The translations under genes were made by a program, and so were the position numbers. A stretch of 64,000 bases of DNA, from contig JAUJOZ010000009.1 of assembly GCA_030447415.1 (NCBI GenBank), forward strand, positions 1 through 64,000. Direction: 5' to 3'. This document shows, piece after piece, positions 9,171 to 18,436 of the stretch; the stretch's first letter is position 1; every line of letters starts with the position of its first letter. The notes beneath the pieces are model-generated. The model saw only the letters and a program-made list of their open reading frames with translations. It was not told the DNA's origin and searched no databases. The DNA is from Thermomicrobiales bacterium. GTDB taxonomy: Bacteria > Chloroflexota > Chloroflexia > Thermomicrobiales > UBA6265.

Positions 9171-10370
9171 TCATCCGATCATGATGAGCGCCCGCTGCGG
9201 GGGCGCGAGAAACTCCGTCCCGTCGTCGCGTACGACGACATCTTCTTCGAGACTCAGCCAGCCGTACTCGGGCACCCCCAAGCCGATCTCCAAGGTGAAG
9301 ACCTGGTCACGCTCCACCGGGGCGAGCGGCTGGTCGCCGTACCGCTCCCAGCGCGGGCCAAGCAGCGCGCCGCCGTCGTGGCAGGCCCGGCCCAGCTGGT
9401 GGCCGAGGGCGTACCGCCATTCCGGCAGGCCGTGCGCGGCGACGTAGTCGCGCACCACGGCGTCGACCCGCCACCCCAGCACGCCCGGTTGTAACGCCTC
9501 GGCGCCGAGCTGGATGCACCGGTCAACGTGCGCGAAAGCTTCCCGCACCGCTGCCGGCGGCTCGGTTTCTCCCTCCCGGCGCACATAGAACGTCCGCTGC
9601 ATGTCAAACGCGTAACCGTCTTGCAGCACGCCAAAATCGACGCTTAGGAGGTGGCCCCGCGCGAGGGGGATATCGGTCGGCTCCACGTGACCGATGGGTG
9701 AGTCGGGCCCGGCCGTCACCGTCGGACAGTAGCGCCGGTCCCAGGACGTACCGATCCCTCGCCGGTCGCACCCCTCGTGCATGAAGGCGGCGATCTCGCG
9801 CTCGGTCACCCCTGGTCGCAGCCACGCCGTCAGGGCGTCCCAGATCTCGACCGTCGTGGCAACGGCGGCCGCGATCCGCCGCTGCTCCTCGCCTGACTTG
9901 CGCCCGCGCACCTTGGCCACGACGGGCTCGCCGGACACGATCCGATCCGCGTACGGCGTCCCTTCCAGCCAGCGCTGGAGATTCAGCCACATGCCGTACG
10001 TCAGGCCGTCGGCCATGTAATTGTCGGCCGAATAGTTGACGGCGATGGTCGCCGGGTCGAGCCGCTCCAACGTCCGACGGAACGGCTCCGCGATCCCCTC
10101 GACGTAGCCAATGACCTCCGGCCATGCCCCGGTGGCCTCCACGTTCGCCACGTCGGCGGTGCCGACGATCGCCACCCGAGTGCCGTCGGTGCCCAGGATG
10201 AACGCCGACTCCCACGTGACGCTCGTGCCGACCATGAAGGGCAAACTCGGGTCACCCAGCACGTCGCTTTCCCTCGCCAGCAAGACCCAGACGTCGATCC
10301 CCTCCTCGCCCAGGACCCCGACCGCCTGCTCCACCTTCTCCCGTACAAGCCGATCGTCCCCTACCACCAT
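9171..10370 (-). CDS. M24-family aminopeptidase (Xaa-Pro type)
   Basis: Pita-bread metallopeptidase, 399 residues from ATG 10370, with AGGAGGAG ahead of it. The N-terminal creatinase-like domain (about 1-160) precedes the catalytic domain. Metal-ligand regions are visible: SVDFGVLQDGYAFDMQRTF with two Asp, GHQLGRACHDGG with His, LEIGLGVPEYG with Glu, and SLEEDVVV with Glu. Members cleave an N-terminal residue before proline; some act on other substrates. A longer frame to 10655 is open but would overlap the divergent trpS gene and lacks family similarity there. Confidence 0.88.
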   Translation of the reverse strand: MVVGDDRLVREKVEQAVGVLGEEGIDVWVLLARESDVLGDPSLPFMVGTSVTWESAFILGTDGTRVAIVGTADVANVEATGAWPEVIGYVEGIAEPFRRTLERLDPATIAVNYSADNYMADGLTYGMWLNLQRWLEGTPYADRIVSGEPVVAKVRGRKSGEEQRRIAAAVATTVEIWDALTAWLRPGVTEREIAAFMHEGCDRRGIGTSWDRRYCPTVTAGPDSPIGHVEPTDIPLARGHLLSVDFGVLQDGYAFDMQRTFYVRREGETEPPAAVREAFAHVDRCIQLGAEALQPGVLGWRVDAVVRDYVAAHGLPEWRYALGHQLGRACHDGGALLGPRWERYGDQPLAPVERDQVFTLEIGLGVPEYGWLSLEEDVVVRDDGTEFLAPPQRALIMIG

Positions 10371-10391
10371 CCGTTCTCCTCCTACCGCGAC

Positions 10392-10397
10392 TATAAT
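10392..10397 (+). promoter_or_regulatory. TATAAT -10 box for trpS
   Basis: A perfect TATAAT lies 64 bases before the trpS start in the 90-base gap between divergent genes. No good -35 stands 17 bases upstream, so the assignment rests on the -10 alone. Confidence 0.4.
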
Positions 10398-10460
10398 CGC
10401 ACGCTGCGGGGCGAGAGCCGGCGAGCTCGGCGAGCGGAACGGAAAGGCACCCAAGCAACG

Positions 10461-11519
10461 ATGATCGTAGAGGCGCGCGAGACAGAAACCATCGGGCTGC
10501 AGACCGCGCCGAGCGCCCCGGGGCGGCGGCAGCGGGTCCTCTCTGGTATGCAGCCGTCCGGCAACGTCCACCTCGGCAACTACCTTGGCGCTATCCGCAA
10601 CTGGGTCGCCCAGCAGGAGATCTACGATAACGTCTTCTGCATCGTCGATCTCCACGCCCTTTCCCTGCCCACGACGCGCGAGACGCTGCGCGCCAACATT
10701 CGCAACCTAGCCAACGTCTTACTTGCCTCTGGGCTCGACCCGGAGCGTTCGGTCATCTTCGTCCAGTCGGACGTGCCGGAGCACGCTGAGCTCTGCTGGC
10801 TGCTCAACTCGGTAACTCAATTCGGCGAGCTACGCCGGATGACGCAGTTCAAAGACAAGGCTGGGAGCCAGGTCGAGGGGGTGTCGGCCGCCCTCTTCGT
10901 CTACCCGGTGCTTCAGGCCGCCGACATCCTCATGTACGACGCCGACCTCGTGCCGGTTGGCGACGATCAGAAGCAGCACATCGAGCTGACGCGCGACATC
11001 GCCGAGCGCTTCAACGCCCGCTACGGCGAGACATTCGTGCTCCCGACGCCGGACATCAAGCCGGCCGGGGCGCGCATCATGGCGCTCGACGACCCGACGA
11101 AGAAGATGAGCAAGAGCGCCACGAGTCCGAACACCTACGTCGCCCTGCGGGACGATCCCGATACGATCCGCCGCAAGATTCGGCGCGCCGTCACCGACTC
11201 GGGGAGCGAGGTGACCGCCGGCCCCGACAAGCCGGCCCTCACCAACCTCCTCACCATCTATAGCCTTCTCAGCGGCGAGACCATCGCCGCGCTCGAAGCG
11301 CGCTACGCGGGCAAGGGCTACGGAGTGTTCAAGGCCGACCTTGGCGAGGTCGTCGTCGATGCCATCGGCCCGATCCAGCGCCGCCTGGCCGAGCTGGAGG
11401 CGGACCCCGACGCCGCGTCCAGGGCACTCGCGGCCGGAGCCGAGCGCGCCCGGGAGCGCGCCCGGCGCAAGATGGCCCTCGTCCGTGAGCGGATGGGGCT
11501 CGGTTTCGGCCGGTCGTAG
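10461..11519 (+). CDS. trpS: Tryptophanyl-tRNA synthetase
   Basis: Class I aminoacyl-tRNA synthetase charging tRNA-Trp, 352 residues. The HIGH-type motif appears as GNVHLGNYLGA inside SGMQPSGNVHLG, and the KMSKS loop is DPTKKMSKS. Between them are the Trp-pocket segments MTQFKDKA and YPVLQAADILMYDADLVPVGDDQKQH, all canonical for bacterial TrpRS. The N-terminus has about 25 extra residues before the Rossmann fold. No T-box or trp leader is visible in the short upstream gap. Confidence 0.96.
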   Translation: MIVEARETETIGLQTAPSAPGRRQRVLSGMQPSGNVHLGNYLGAIRNWVAQQEIYDNVFCIVDLHALSLPTTRETLRANIRNLANVLLASGLDPERSVIFVQSDVPEHAELCWLLNSVTQFGELRRMTQFKDKAGSQVEGVSAALFVYPVLQAADILMYDADLVPVGDDQKQHIELTRDIAERFNARYGETFVLPTPDIKPAGARIMALDDPTKKMSKSATSPNTYVALRDDPDTIRRKIRRAVTDSGSEVTAGPDKPALTNLLTIYSLLSGETIAALEARYAGKGYGVFKADLGEVVVDAIGPIQRRLAELEADPDAASRALAAGAERARERARRKMALVRERMGLGFGRS

Positions 11520-11783
11520 ACCAGCGGACGCCCCTAGCCACCGCGACCCAGTCCCGCCAGATCAGGCGGCGACGCGGTTCTTCATCGGGGAGCCGGTGAA
11601 ACCTCCGCCGGTGCCGGTGGGACATGTCGTTGAGGGCGCGAGCGGCTCCACCCTCTCCGCTGACGCCTAATCTTCAATGCCCACCCGCCAATCCGGAAGG
11701 TGGTGCTAGCATTCGGCCGCGGGTTGCCGCACTCCCGACCGGACGCCCCGGTCGTTCCGCCAACGACACAGGAGACCGCCGAG

Positions 11784-12779
11784 ATGGCTACGCGCGCGAG
11801 CGGACGACGGTCCGCCGACGCCTTCCGCTTTGAGGAGATGTCGCGCACCGAGCGTGTCATGGCGGCGGTACGCGGTGAGCCGGTTGACCGCTTGCCGGTC
11901 TGCTTCTGGCACCACTTCCAGCCGGAAGGCTCGGGCCGAGCGCTGGCCGAGGCGACGCTGCGCTTCTTCGACGAGACGTTCGACCTCGACATCGCCAAGG
12001 TGATGCCCGACCTGCCGTACCCCTTTCCACGGCGCTCGATCCAGGGGCCGAACGACTGGCGCCTGCTGGAGCCAATCGACCGGGACCGCTCCCGCTACTT
12101 CACCCAGCGCGCCGAGACCGTCGCGGTACTGCGCGACGATTTGGGGGACGACACCCCGATCATCGTCACCGTCTTCAGCCCGCTCGCGGAGGCCCTTTAC
12201 TTTGCCGCGGATCGTGACCGTTTCTTCGCCCACGCGCAGGAAGCACCCACCGTTGTCCACGAGGCGCTCAGCACCATCGCTGAGAATCTCCGAGCTCACA
12301 TTCGCGACGTGATCGACGCCGGCGCCGACGGCGTCTTCCTCGCCCTCCAGGGCTGCTCGACCGCGATTATGCCGGAAGCGCAATACCGCGAGTTCGGCCG
12401 GCCCTACGACCTGATCGCCCTGCAGGGGGCGATCAATGGTTGGCTCAATGTTCTCCACGTCCACGGCGAACGGGAGCTCATGTTCGATCAAGTGCTCGAT
12501 TACCCGGTTCAGGTCCTGAGCTGGTCAGACCGCTTGGCCGGTCCCAGCCTGCGCGAGGCGCGCGGGATGACGAGCAAGTGCCTGATGGGAGGCTGGCACG
12601 AGTTCGGGGCGCTGTCTAACGGTCCGGAAGAGAAGATCCTGGAGGAGGCTCAAGACGCCGTCGCCCAGACGGGCGGGCGAAAGTTCATCCTCGCCAACGG
12701 CTGCTCCGTCCCCGATGACACCGACGATCGCTGGCTCCAGCTCGGGCGCGAGGTGATCGACCAGCTCGACATCGCGTAG
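11784..12779 (+). CDS. Uroporphyrinogen decarboxylase-family protein
   Basis: TIM-barrel protein of the UroD/MtaA family, 331 residues from ATG 11784 with GGAGA ahead of it. It shows the family opening SRTERVMAAVRGEPVDRLPVCFWHHF, and later DAGADGVFLALQG and NVLHVHGE. The genuine UroD N-terminal PVWxMRQAGR motif is absent, and the enzyme keeps the HVHGE region typical of methyltransferase-like members. A role in corrinoid or methyl transfer is thus as likely as haem synthesis. It stands alone and converges on the FNR gene. Confidence 0.8.
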   Translation: MATRASGRRSADAFRFEEMSRTERVMAAVRGEPVDRLPVCFWHHFQPEGSGRALAEATLRFFDETFDLDIAKVMPDLPYPFPRRSIQGPNDWRLLEPIDRDRSRYFTQRAETVAVLRDDLGDDTPIIVTVFSPLAEALYFAADRDRFFAHAQEAPTVVHEALSTIAENLRAHIRDVIDAGADGVFLALQGCSTAIMPEAQYREFGRPYDLIALQGAINGWLNVLHVHGERELMFDQVLDYPVQVLSWSDRLAGPSLREARGMTSKCLMGGWHEFGALSNGPEEKILEEAQDAVAQTGGRKFILANGCSVPDDTDDRWLQLGREVIDQLDIA

Positions 12780-12942
12780 CGACAGGGTCGAGGATCGACC
12801 GTCCGGCCCAGAGCGGAGGCCGCTCGCGACGAGCCGAGGACCAGGCCCCTCGAGTGCGGTCACCGCAGGTCGCGCTGAACAGGATAGCGAGGTACATCCC
12901 GGTCCTGACCACGGTCCGGTGGCACGCCCCCGGGAACGGCAC

Positions 12943-14052
12943 CTAGTCCGCGGCGGCGGCGCGCTCCTTCTCGCTGGGGGCGTCGGCACCCGGAACGGCG
13001 GCCTTCTCGCGCTTCTCCATGATGTTGGTGGAGTGCCCAGCATCGAGCCGGGCCTTGGGGTCGTAGTGCGTGACGGCGTGGTTGACGGCAGTGACGGCCT
13101 CCGCGGCGCCCGTCGCGATCAACTTGAACTTCGCCGGGTAGGTGACGATGTCGCCGGCGGCGAAAACACCGGGGACGCCGGTGGCCATCGTGATCTTGTC
13201 GACGACGATCTGGTTGCGCTGCAACTCGAAGCCCCAGCTCTTGACAGGCCCGAGGTCGGCAACGAAACCGATGGCGACGATCAACTCCTGCGCCGGCACC
13301 GTGTGCTCCTCGCCGGCGGCGTCCTTGAAGCTGACGGCGGCTAAGCGCCCGTCGCCGTCCGCGTGGACGGCGGTCGTCTCGCAGCCTGGGTAGCGCAGGT
13401 CGACGCTCGATTCCTCCAGTTCGCGCACGGTCGCTTCATGGGCCCGGAACTTGGATCGGTGGATGAGCGTGACTTGACGCGCCACTGGCTCCAGCGTAAC
13501 GGCCCAGTCGACGGCCGAGTCGCCGCCGCCGACGATGACGACGTCCTTGTCGCGGAAGTCCTCGACCCGCTTGGCGAAGTAGTGGACGCCTCGGCCTTCC
13601 AACTCGCGAATGCCGGGAACGTCGAGCCGCTTCGGCTCGAAGGCGCCGACCCCGGCGCAGACGATGACTGACCGGCTCCAGCGCTCGCCCCGACTGGTCT
13701 CCAGCCGAATCAGGCCGTCCGCCTGAACGTCAAGCTTGAGGACCTCTTCATTCAGGCGGATCGTCGGTTCGCCGCGCCGCGCCTGGAGGTCGCACTGCTC
13801 GACGAAGTCCTTGGCGAGGACTTTGGGAAAGCCGATGACGTCGTAGATGTACTTCTCGGGGTAGATCGCGGTCAGCGCCCCGCCGACCTCTTCGAGCGCG
13901 TCGATGACTTGGGTGCGGGCGCCGCGCAGTCCCGCGTAAAAGGTCGCGAATTGCCCCGTGGGTCCTGCGCCGATGACGGTGATGTCGTAGACGTCGCGCT
14001 CGTCCATGCCGTCGCCGGCGGGCGCGGTGCCGTTGGGGCTTTGCTCTGTCAC
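12943..14052 (-). CDS. Ferredoxin-NADP reductase, thioredoxin-reductase-like type
   Basis: FAD- and NADPH-binding flavoprotein of 369 residues. The FAD motif is VIGAGPTGQFATFYAG, the NAD(P)H motif is VVIVGGGDSAVDWA, and the C-terminal FAD site is GVFAAGDIVTYPAKFKLIATG. There is no CxxC redox pair, which separates it from thioredoxin reductase and fits the FNR of Bacillus and Chlorobium type that reduces or oxidises ferredoxin. I place the start at GTG 14052, preceded by AGGAGC; the reading frame opens further upstream at 14133. The final ~25 residues are Lys/Glu/Ala-rich. Confidence 0.9.
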   Translation of the reverse strand: MTEQSPNGTAPAGDGMDERDVYDITVIGAGPTGQFATFYAGLRGARTQVIDALEEVGGALTAIYPEKYIYDVIGFPKVLAKDFVEQCDLQARRGEPTIRLNEEVLKLDVQADGLIRLETSRGERWSRSVIVCAGVGAFEPKRLDVPGIRELEGRGVHYFAKRVEDFRDKDVVIVGGGDSAVDWAVTLEPVARQVTLIHRSKFRAHEATVRELEESSVDLRYPGCETTAVHADGDGRLAAVSFKDAAGEEHTVPAQELIVAIGFVADLGPVKSWGFELQRNQIVVDKITMATGVPGVFAAGDIVTYPAKFKLIATGAAEAVTAVNHAVTHYDPKARLDAGHSTNIMEKREKAAVPGADAPSEKERAAAAD

Positions 14053-14325
14053 CGGTCGAAGCTCCTGATGGTGTCCGCACGCGATGTCGAGCGCGAGGGT
14101 CAGATGGCGAGGACAGCTCCCGCATTCTAGCATCGCCCGCAGAACGACCGAGTGCGCGAGGCTTGTGCTCCGAGCCTACGGACCAAGCAACCGCACGTGA
14201 CCGGCGAGCAGCAAACTCCTTTGCCGCGCCGTCGCGCCCCCCGTACAATGCCGCCCGGCAAGCTGGTCAACCGTCCCGTTCCCAGCCTGAACCCCGACTA
14301 ACCCCCGATTGAGGAGCGCCCACCC

Positions 14326-15591
14326 ATGGCCCAGGTCCCGACGACCGCATCGCCGCCGAACCTGCAGGAGCTCCTCTCACGCCGGGCGAGCGACCTGCCG
14401 GCGCCGCGGATCGGTGACCCACGCAAATCCGCCGAGCTAATCTCCTTCTTCGCCGGCTTCCCGGACCCCGGCTCGCTGCCGGCGGACGAGGTCGCCGCGG
14501 CGACGGTACGCGCCCTGGCGAAGGACGGACAATGGGCGCTCCAGTACGGCAACGGTACTGGATACCCCGGCCTCGTCGACGTCCTGCTCGCCAAGCTCAA
14601 GCGGGACCAGGGGATCGAGGCCGGCCGGGAGAACGTCCTCATCACCGCGGGCGGCTCTCAGGCGATGGGCCTGGTCCTCGACGCCTTCGTCGACTGGGGC
14701 GATACGGTGATCACGGAAGCGCCGACTTGGATGGGTGCCGTCCGCGCCTTCGCCAATGTCGGCGCCAAGCCAGTCGCCATTCCCGTTGACGACGAGGGGA
14801 CCGACACCGACGCGCTGGAGCGTGAGCTGGGCCGGCTTCGGGATGAGGGAATCCAGCCGAAGCTGATCTATGTCATCTCTAATTTCCAGAACCCAAGCGG
14901 CATTTCGACCTCTCTTGCGCGCCGGCAGCGCATCATCGCCCTGGCGCGCCAGTACGGCACGCTGGTTCTGGAGGACGACGCCTACTCCGACCTGCGCTAC
15001 AGCGGCGAGCGGATCCCGCCGCTCTACGCACTCGACGAGGGTGGCTCGACGATGTACCTCGGGACCTTCTCCAAGATCATGGGTGCCGGCATGCGCCTCG
15101 GTTGGCTGATCGCCGACCCGGAGATCATCAAGCGGTTGGCGGTTCTCAAAATCGACGGTGGCACCAACGTCTTCGGCTCCCACGTCGCCGCCGAATGGCT
15201 GCCCGAGCACCTCGACGCCCACGTCGCGCGCCTCAAGGCGATCTACCAACGGCGGCGGGACCTGATGCTCCAGGCGCTGGAGCGCCACATGCCGGAGGGC
15301 ACGACCTGGACCCGCCCCGACGGCGGCTTCTTCATTTGGGTGACCTTTGCCGAAGGCATTGACACGACCCGGATGCTGCCACAGGCACGCGAGCGCGGGG
15401 TCGAATTCCTCCCCGGTCCGACGTGTTACGTCGACGGCCGCGGCCAGAACCAACTGCGCCTGTCGTTCTCCTTCGCGGCCGACGAGCAGATCGAACCCGG
15501 GATCCGCATCATCGGCGAGATCGCCAAGGGTGAGCTGCTCGAGGCGGGGCGAGGGTCGCGCGGAGGGTCGCGCTCGACGCGCAGTTCATGA
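14326..15591 (+). CDS. PLP-dependent class I aminotransferase (LysN/2-aminoadipate-like)
   Basis: Fold-type I aminotransferase of 421 residues with GAGGAGCG before the ATG. Recognisable blocks are ISFFAGFPDPGSLPADE at the start, LQYGNGTGYPGLVD, ITAGGSQAMGLVLD, VISNFQNPSGIS with the cofactor Asn, VLEDDAYSDLRY with the Asp and Tyr that hold PLP, and GTFSKIMGAGMRLGW with the Schiff-base Lys. This set is typical of the LysN/ARO8/MocR-like group acting on 2-aminoadipate, aromatic or branched-chain amino acids. Which substrate cannot be read from sequence. It converges on the DppA gene 40 bases on. Confidence 0.9.
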   Translation: MAQVPTTASPPNLQELLSRRASDLPAPRIGDPRKSAELISFFAGFPDPGSLPADEVAAATVRALAKDGQWALQYGNGTGYPGLVDVLLAKLKRDQGIEAGRENVLITAGGSQAMGLVLDAFVDWGDTVITEAPTWMGAVRAFANVGAKPVAIPVDDEGTDTDALERELGRLRDEGIQPKLIYVISNFQNPSGISTSLARRQRIIALARQYGTLVLEDDAYSDLRYSGERIPPLYALDEGGSTMYLGTFSKIMGAGMRLGWLIADPEIIKRLAVLKIDGGTNVFGSHVAAEWLPEHLDAHVARLKAIYQRRRDLMLQALERHMPEGTTWTRPDGGFFIWVTFAEGIDTTRMLPQARERGVEFLPGPTCYVDGRGQNQLRLSFSFAADEQIEPGIRIIGEIAKGELLEAGRGSRGGSRSTRSS

Positions 15592-15630
15592 CCGCGCGCT
15601 ACGACGCACTCGGGGCCTGGACCGCATGCC

Positions 15631-16497
15631 CTACGGCGACATCCGGATCGCGGCGGCCTTCATCGCCGCCCGGAAGGTGCGGATGAAGGCGAGACCGTCA
15701 GCGGGGTGGTAAGCGACGGCGCGGTCGCCGGTCCGCTCAACGCCCGGGATAGTGAGGGCCTGGTCGGCTCGCGCCTGGTGGTCCATCTCCAGCTCGACCC
15801 GGCATCCTGACGGCAACGTCCACGGCGTCGCTCCGCCGGCGCGCGCTCGCCGTGTCGCCTCCTCCGCCCCCTCCCGAATCAAGCGCTGGGCCTTGGCCGG
15901 GTGGAGGTTGAGGGCGGCGAACGTCGAGTAACCTTCCTTCACGACCACGCCGACCACGTGCTCGCCAAGCAACTCCCGCGTCTGCGCTACAGCCTTGTCG
16001 TCGCCCGTGACGAGCGCGACGGGGACGCCAAAGTGGCCGGCGACGGCAGCGTTGATGCCAAACTCGCCCACCGAGCGGCCGTCTATCCGCACGTCGTTGA
16101 GCCACCCGCTCCAAGTGTGAGCCAACGGCGCCGCCGGCGTGCCGGCCTTGGCGTGATAGCCGGTGAAGAAGACGGCCCCCACGCCATCGAGGTCGATCCC
16201 CTGCATCATGCCGAAGGCCTTGTCACTCCCGTTGATGAACCGGCAGTCGGGGTGCAGTTCCTCCGGGATGAGGTTACGCATGCCGTCGTGGCTCTCGTTG
16301 ACGATCACCTCCTCTGCCCCGCCCGCGAGGGCTCCCTCGATCGCCGCGTTGACCTCCTTGGTCAAGCGCAGCCGGGCGCGCTCGTACTCCGCCGTCGAAG
16401 AGGGCTCGTCGCCGCCCGCGATCTCCGGCGGTATCACGTGCACCCACGAGACGACACCGCAGGTCCCTTCCATGTCGGCCGAGATCAGGACTTTCAT
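15631..16497 (-). CDS. M55-family D-aminopeptidase, DppA type
   Basis: Zinc-dependent D-aminopeptidase of 288 residues, the family that releases D-amino acids from peptidoglycan-like peptides. It opens with MKVLISADMEGTCGVV, whose Asp and Glu bind zinc, and continues with VNESHDGMRNL, FFTGYHAKAG and VALVTGDDKAV, all conserved M55 positions. The ATG at 16497 is preceded by GGGAGG. The decamer is cytosolic in known members. There is no dpp transporter next to it here. Confidence 0.88.
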   Translation of the reverse strand: MKVLISADMEGTCGVVSWVHVIPPEIAGGDEPSSTAEYERARLRLTKEVNAAIEGALAGGAEEVIVNESHDGMRNLIPEELHPDCRFINGSDKAFGMMQGIDLDGVGAVFFTGYHAKAGTPAAPLAHTWSGWLNDVRIDGRSVGEFGINAAVAGHFGVPVALVTGDDKAVAQTRELLGEHVVGVVVKEGYSTFAALNLHPAKAQRLIREGAEEATRRARAGGATPWTLPSGCRVELEMDHQARADQALTIPGVERTGDRAVAYHPADGLAFIRTFRAAMKAAAIRMSP

Positions 16498-16629
16498 GAC
16501 GCGGACCTCCCTAGCGTCGTGGTTGGCTAGTCCCTGGGGAGCCAGGCCACCACGCCCCACCAAACCGTCGCCCATCGTCGTTGTTCAGCGCGACCCGTCG
16601 CTGACAGGCCGGCGTCCATGCGAGTTGGG

Positions 16630-17853
16630 TCACCTCGCGCGGGCGACCGGTTCGCGACTCGACACCTCGGCGCCGTCCGCTCCGTCGGAGGCAGCGGGCA
16701 CGCCGTCCCCCCGCTGCGAGATCGGCCGTCGGCGCGAGGTAACGCGTCCCTCGGGCGCTTCCGGAGTGCGGTCCACCGGCCTTCGGGGAGTCACGTTCGA
16801 CTGGGCGGTGTGGCGACGAGGACCGGACCAGAGCGCGGGGATGACGATCCAGTTGTCCGCCAGGGCATAGGCAGCGGCCTCGTAGTTGACCCGCCAGCCG
16901 CGGAAGTGGGGCCAGGCCTCCTCCGGCGTCCGCTCGACGGGGAACCCCGCGCGGCGAATGAAGGCGACGGCCTCGGCGAACTCATCATAGGTGAGCGCGA
17001 TCTCGGCGTCGGGCCGCGGGTCGTCCTCGACCGCGATGCCGGACGCGCCGGCGAGTGTGCGCATCGCCAGGTACCCCATCCGCAGGCACTGTCGGGCCTC
17101 AAGCGGTGCGCGTCCGGGCGCCAGCGCGTTGTAGAGGGCAGCGGCGTCGAGCACCGCCAGCAGGCTGATGATCCATGATCGGGTCGGGTGCGGGGATCGG
17201 AAGGCCATCAGCCAAGGGTAGTTGGCGTGCGTTTCCGTCACATCGGCGGCCCAGTGCTCCCATTCGGCGAAGAGCGCCGGAAGCGTGGCGAGGTCGCCGA
17301 CGAGCTGCTGCCGGGCAAGCAGTTCCGGCCCCCACGCTGGTTCGCCGGCCCGGCTGCCGAGGAGGGTCATCAGCGTTTCGCGGCGGTTGTAGGAGGCGTA
17401 GATGGTCGGCAGGTAGGCAATCTGGAGGGCGACGGCGACCAGCCCTGTGGCGGCTGCGAGGCAGGCGACGGTCGTTTCCTCGCCGCCGTCGGCCGCCGCG
17501 AACCCAAGCGTCAAGAGCGAGGAACCGCTGAGGCGAAGCGCATCGCCGTAGGTCCCGCCGACGAAGGGCCAGAAGACCAGTCCATAGCCAAGGAAGAGGA
17601 GGAGGAGCCAACCGCCCAGGAGCGCCAGGAGGGACACCGGCCCGAGGAGCGCCAGGACCCGGTCCTGGGTCTCGTAGTGGCGCAGCCGCTTGGCGACGGC
17701 CAGGAACGGCACCTGGACGGATCGCCAGAGGACAAAGGTGATGCGGGAGGAGACGCGGCGCGGCAGGATCAGGCTGTCGATCAGGCTGCCGCAGGTGCAC
17801 AGCACCATCACCACCCCTGCTGCGAACCCGATCCACCGCAGCGCCTCGGCCAT
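16630..17853 (-). CDS. Ion-channel-like membrane protein
   Basis: A 407-residue membrane protein with about three or four hydrophobic segments in its first half (1-25, 66-95, 130-155) and a soluble C-terminal half with Arg/Pro-rich low complexity at the end. The arrangement LILPRRV, then two helices flanking GDALRLSGSSLLTLGFA, then AYLPTIYASYNRRETLMTLLGSRAG, matches a bacterial family annotated as two-helix potassium-channel-like proteins, in which SGxxFFTLGFGD forms the pore loop. Here the usual Gly-Asp is replaced by Ala-Ala, so ion selectivity is doubtful. The function is unknown. Confidence 0.55.
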   Translation of the reverse strand: MAEALRWIGFAAGVVMVLCTCGSLIDSLILPRRVSSRITFVLWRSVQVPFLAVAKRLRHYETQDRVLALLGPVSLLALLGGWLLLLFLGYGLVFWPFVGGTYGDALRLSGSSLLTLGFAAADGGEETTVACLAAATGLVAVALQIAYLPTIYASYNRRETLMTLLGSRAGEPAWGPELLARQQLVGDLATLPALFAEWEHWAADVTETHANYPWLMAFRSPHPTRSWIISLLAVLDAAALYNALAPGRAPLEARQCLRMGYLAMRTLAGASGIAVEDDPRPDAEIALTYDEFAEAVAFIRRAGFPVERTPEEAWPHFRGWRVNYEAAAYALADNWIVIPALWSGPRRHTAQSNVTPRRPVDRTPEAPEGRVTSRRRPISQRGDGVPAASDGADGAEVSSREPVARAR

Positions 17854-18064
17854 TACCGGTCCCCTCTCCCGCCGCCCCCGGTTCCATTCCTGTCATAGCC
17901 AGGGTCGGCTCAGACCATCGACCGGCGTTCACGAGGCGGGCATGGACAACAGGAATGCCGGCACGGGTCACCCCGTCCGGCGCGCGAAGGTCTTGCGAGA
18001 GAAGAGCCAAGCAGCACACCAGCCGGACGCGAGCGGCCGGTCCACCACGGCGAGAGGCGGGTGC

Positions 18065-18247
18065 CTAGCTCTGGTTGCGACGACGGCGGCGCTCGGCCTT
18101 GCGGCGCTTGGCGCGGTTTTCCTCCTGCACGCTCACGAAGCGGAGGCCACGCCGGTGCTCACGGATGATCCCGGAGCGCTCAATGCCCTTGGTGAAGCGC
18201 CGGAGGAGCTGCTCGAAGCCCTCGGACTCGCGAAGTTCGACCCGCAT
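18065..18247 (-). CDS. rpsU: 30S ribosomal protein S21
   Basis: A 60-residue basic protein beginning MRVELRESEGFEQLLRRF and ending in the Lys/Arg-rich RRKAERRRRRNQS. This is the full length and layout of bacterial S21, which binds near the 3' end of 16S rRNA in the 30S subunit. AGGA precedes the ATG. A TATACT -10 lies at 18331-18326 on the same strand. It overlaps long frames on the other strand that are not genes. Confidence 0.93.
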   Translation of the reverse strand: MRVELRESEGFEQLLRRFTKGIERSGIIREHRRGLRFVSVQEENRAKRRKAERRRRRNQS

Positions 18248-18325
18248 GCGTTCCTGTCACCGTCCACGATCGGGGTGTCCCCGAGGTCCATCCGCGGCGG
18301 GGCGGTCCCGCCATCTTCTGGGCCG

Positions 18326-18331
18326 AGTATA
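18326..18331 (-). promoter_or_regulatory. TATACT -10 box of rpsU
   Basis: On the minus strand TATACT lies about 80 bases before the rpsU start. The hexamer 17 bases upstream, TGCGCT, is a poor -35. It shares the -10 sequence used by rpsA. Confidence 0.45.
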
Positions 18332-18436
18332 CGACACGGCGTTCCGGCAGCGCAGCGATAAGGCGGGCACGCTGCGTGCGCTCGGGGCCGGCGCGCCGGT
18401 GACCGCGATCAACCGATTGCAGCGAGGAGCACGCCC

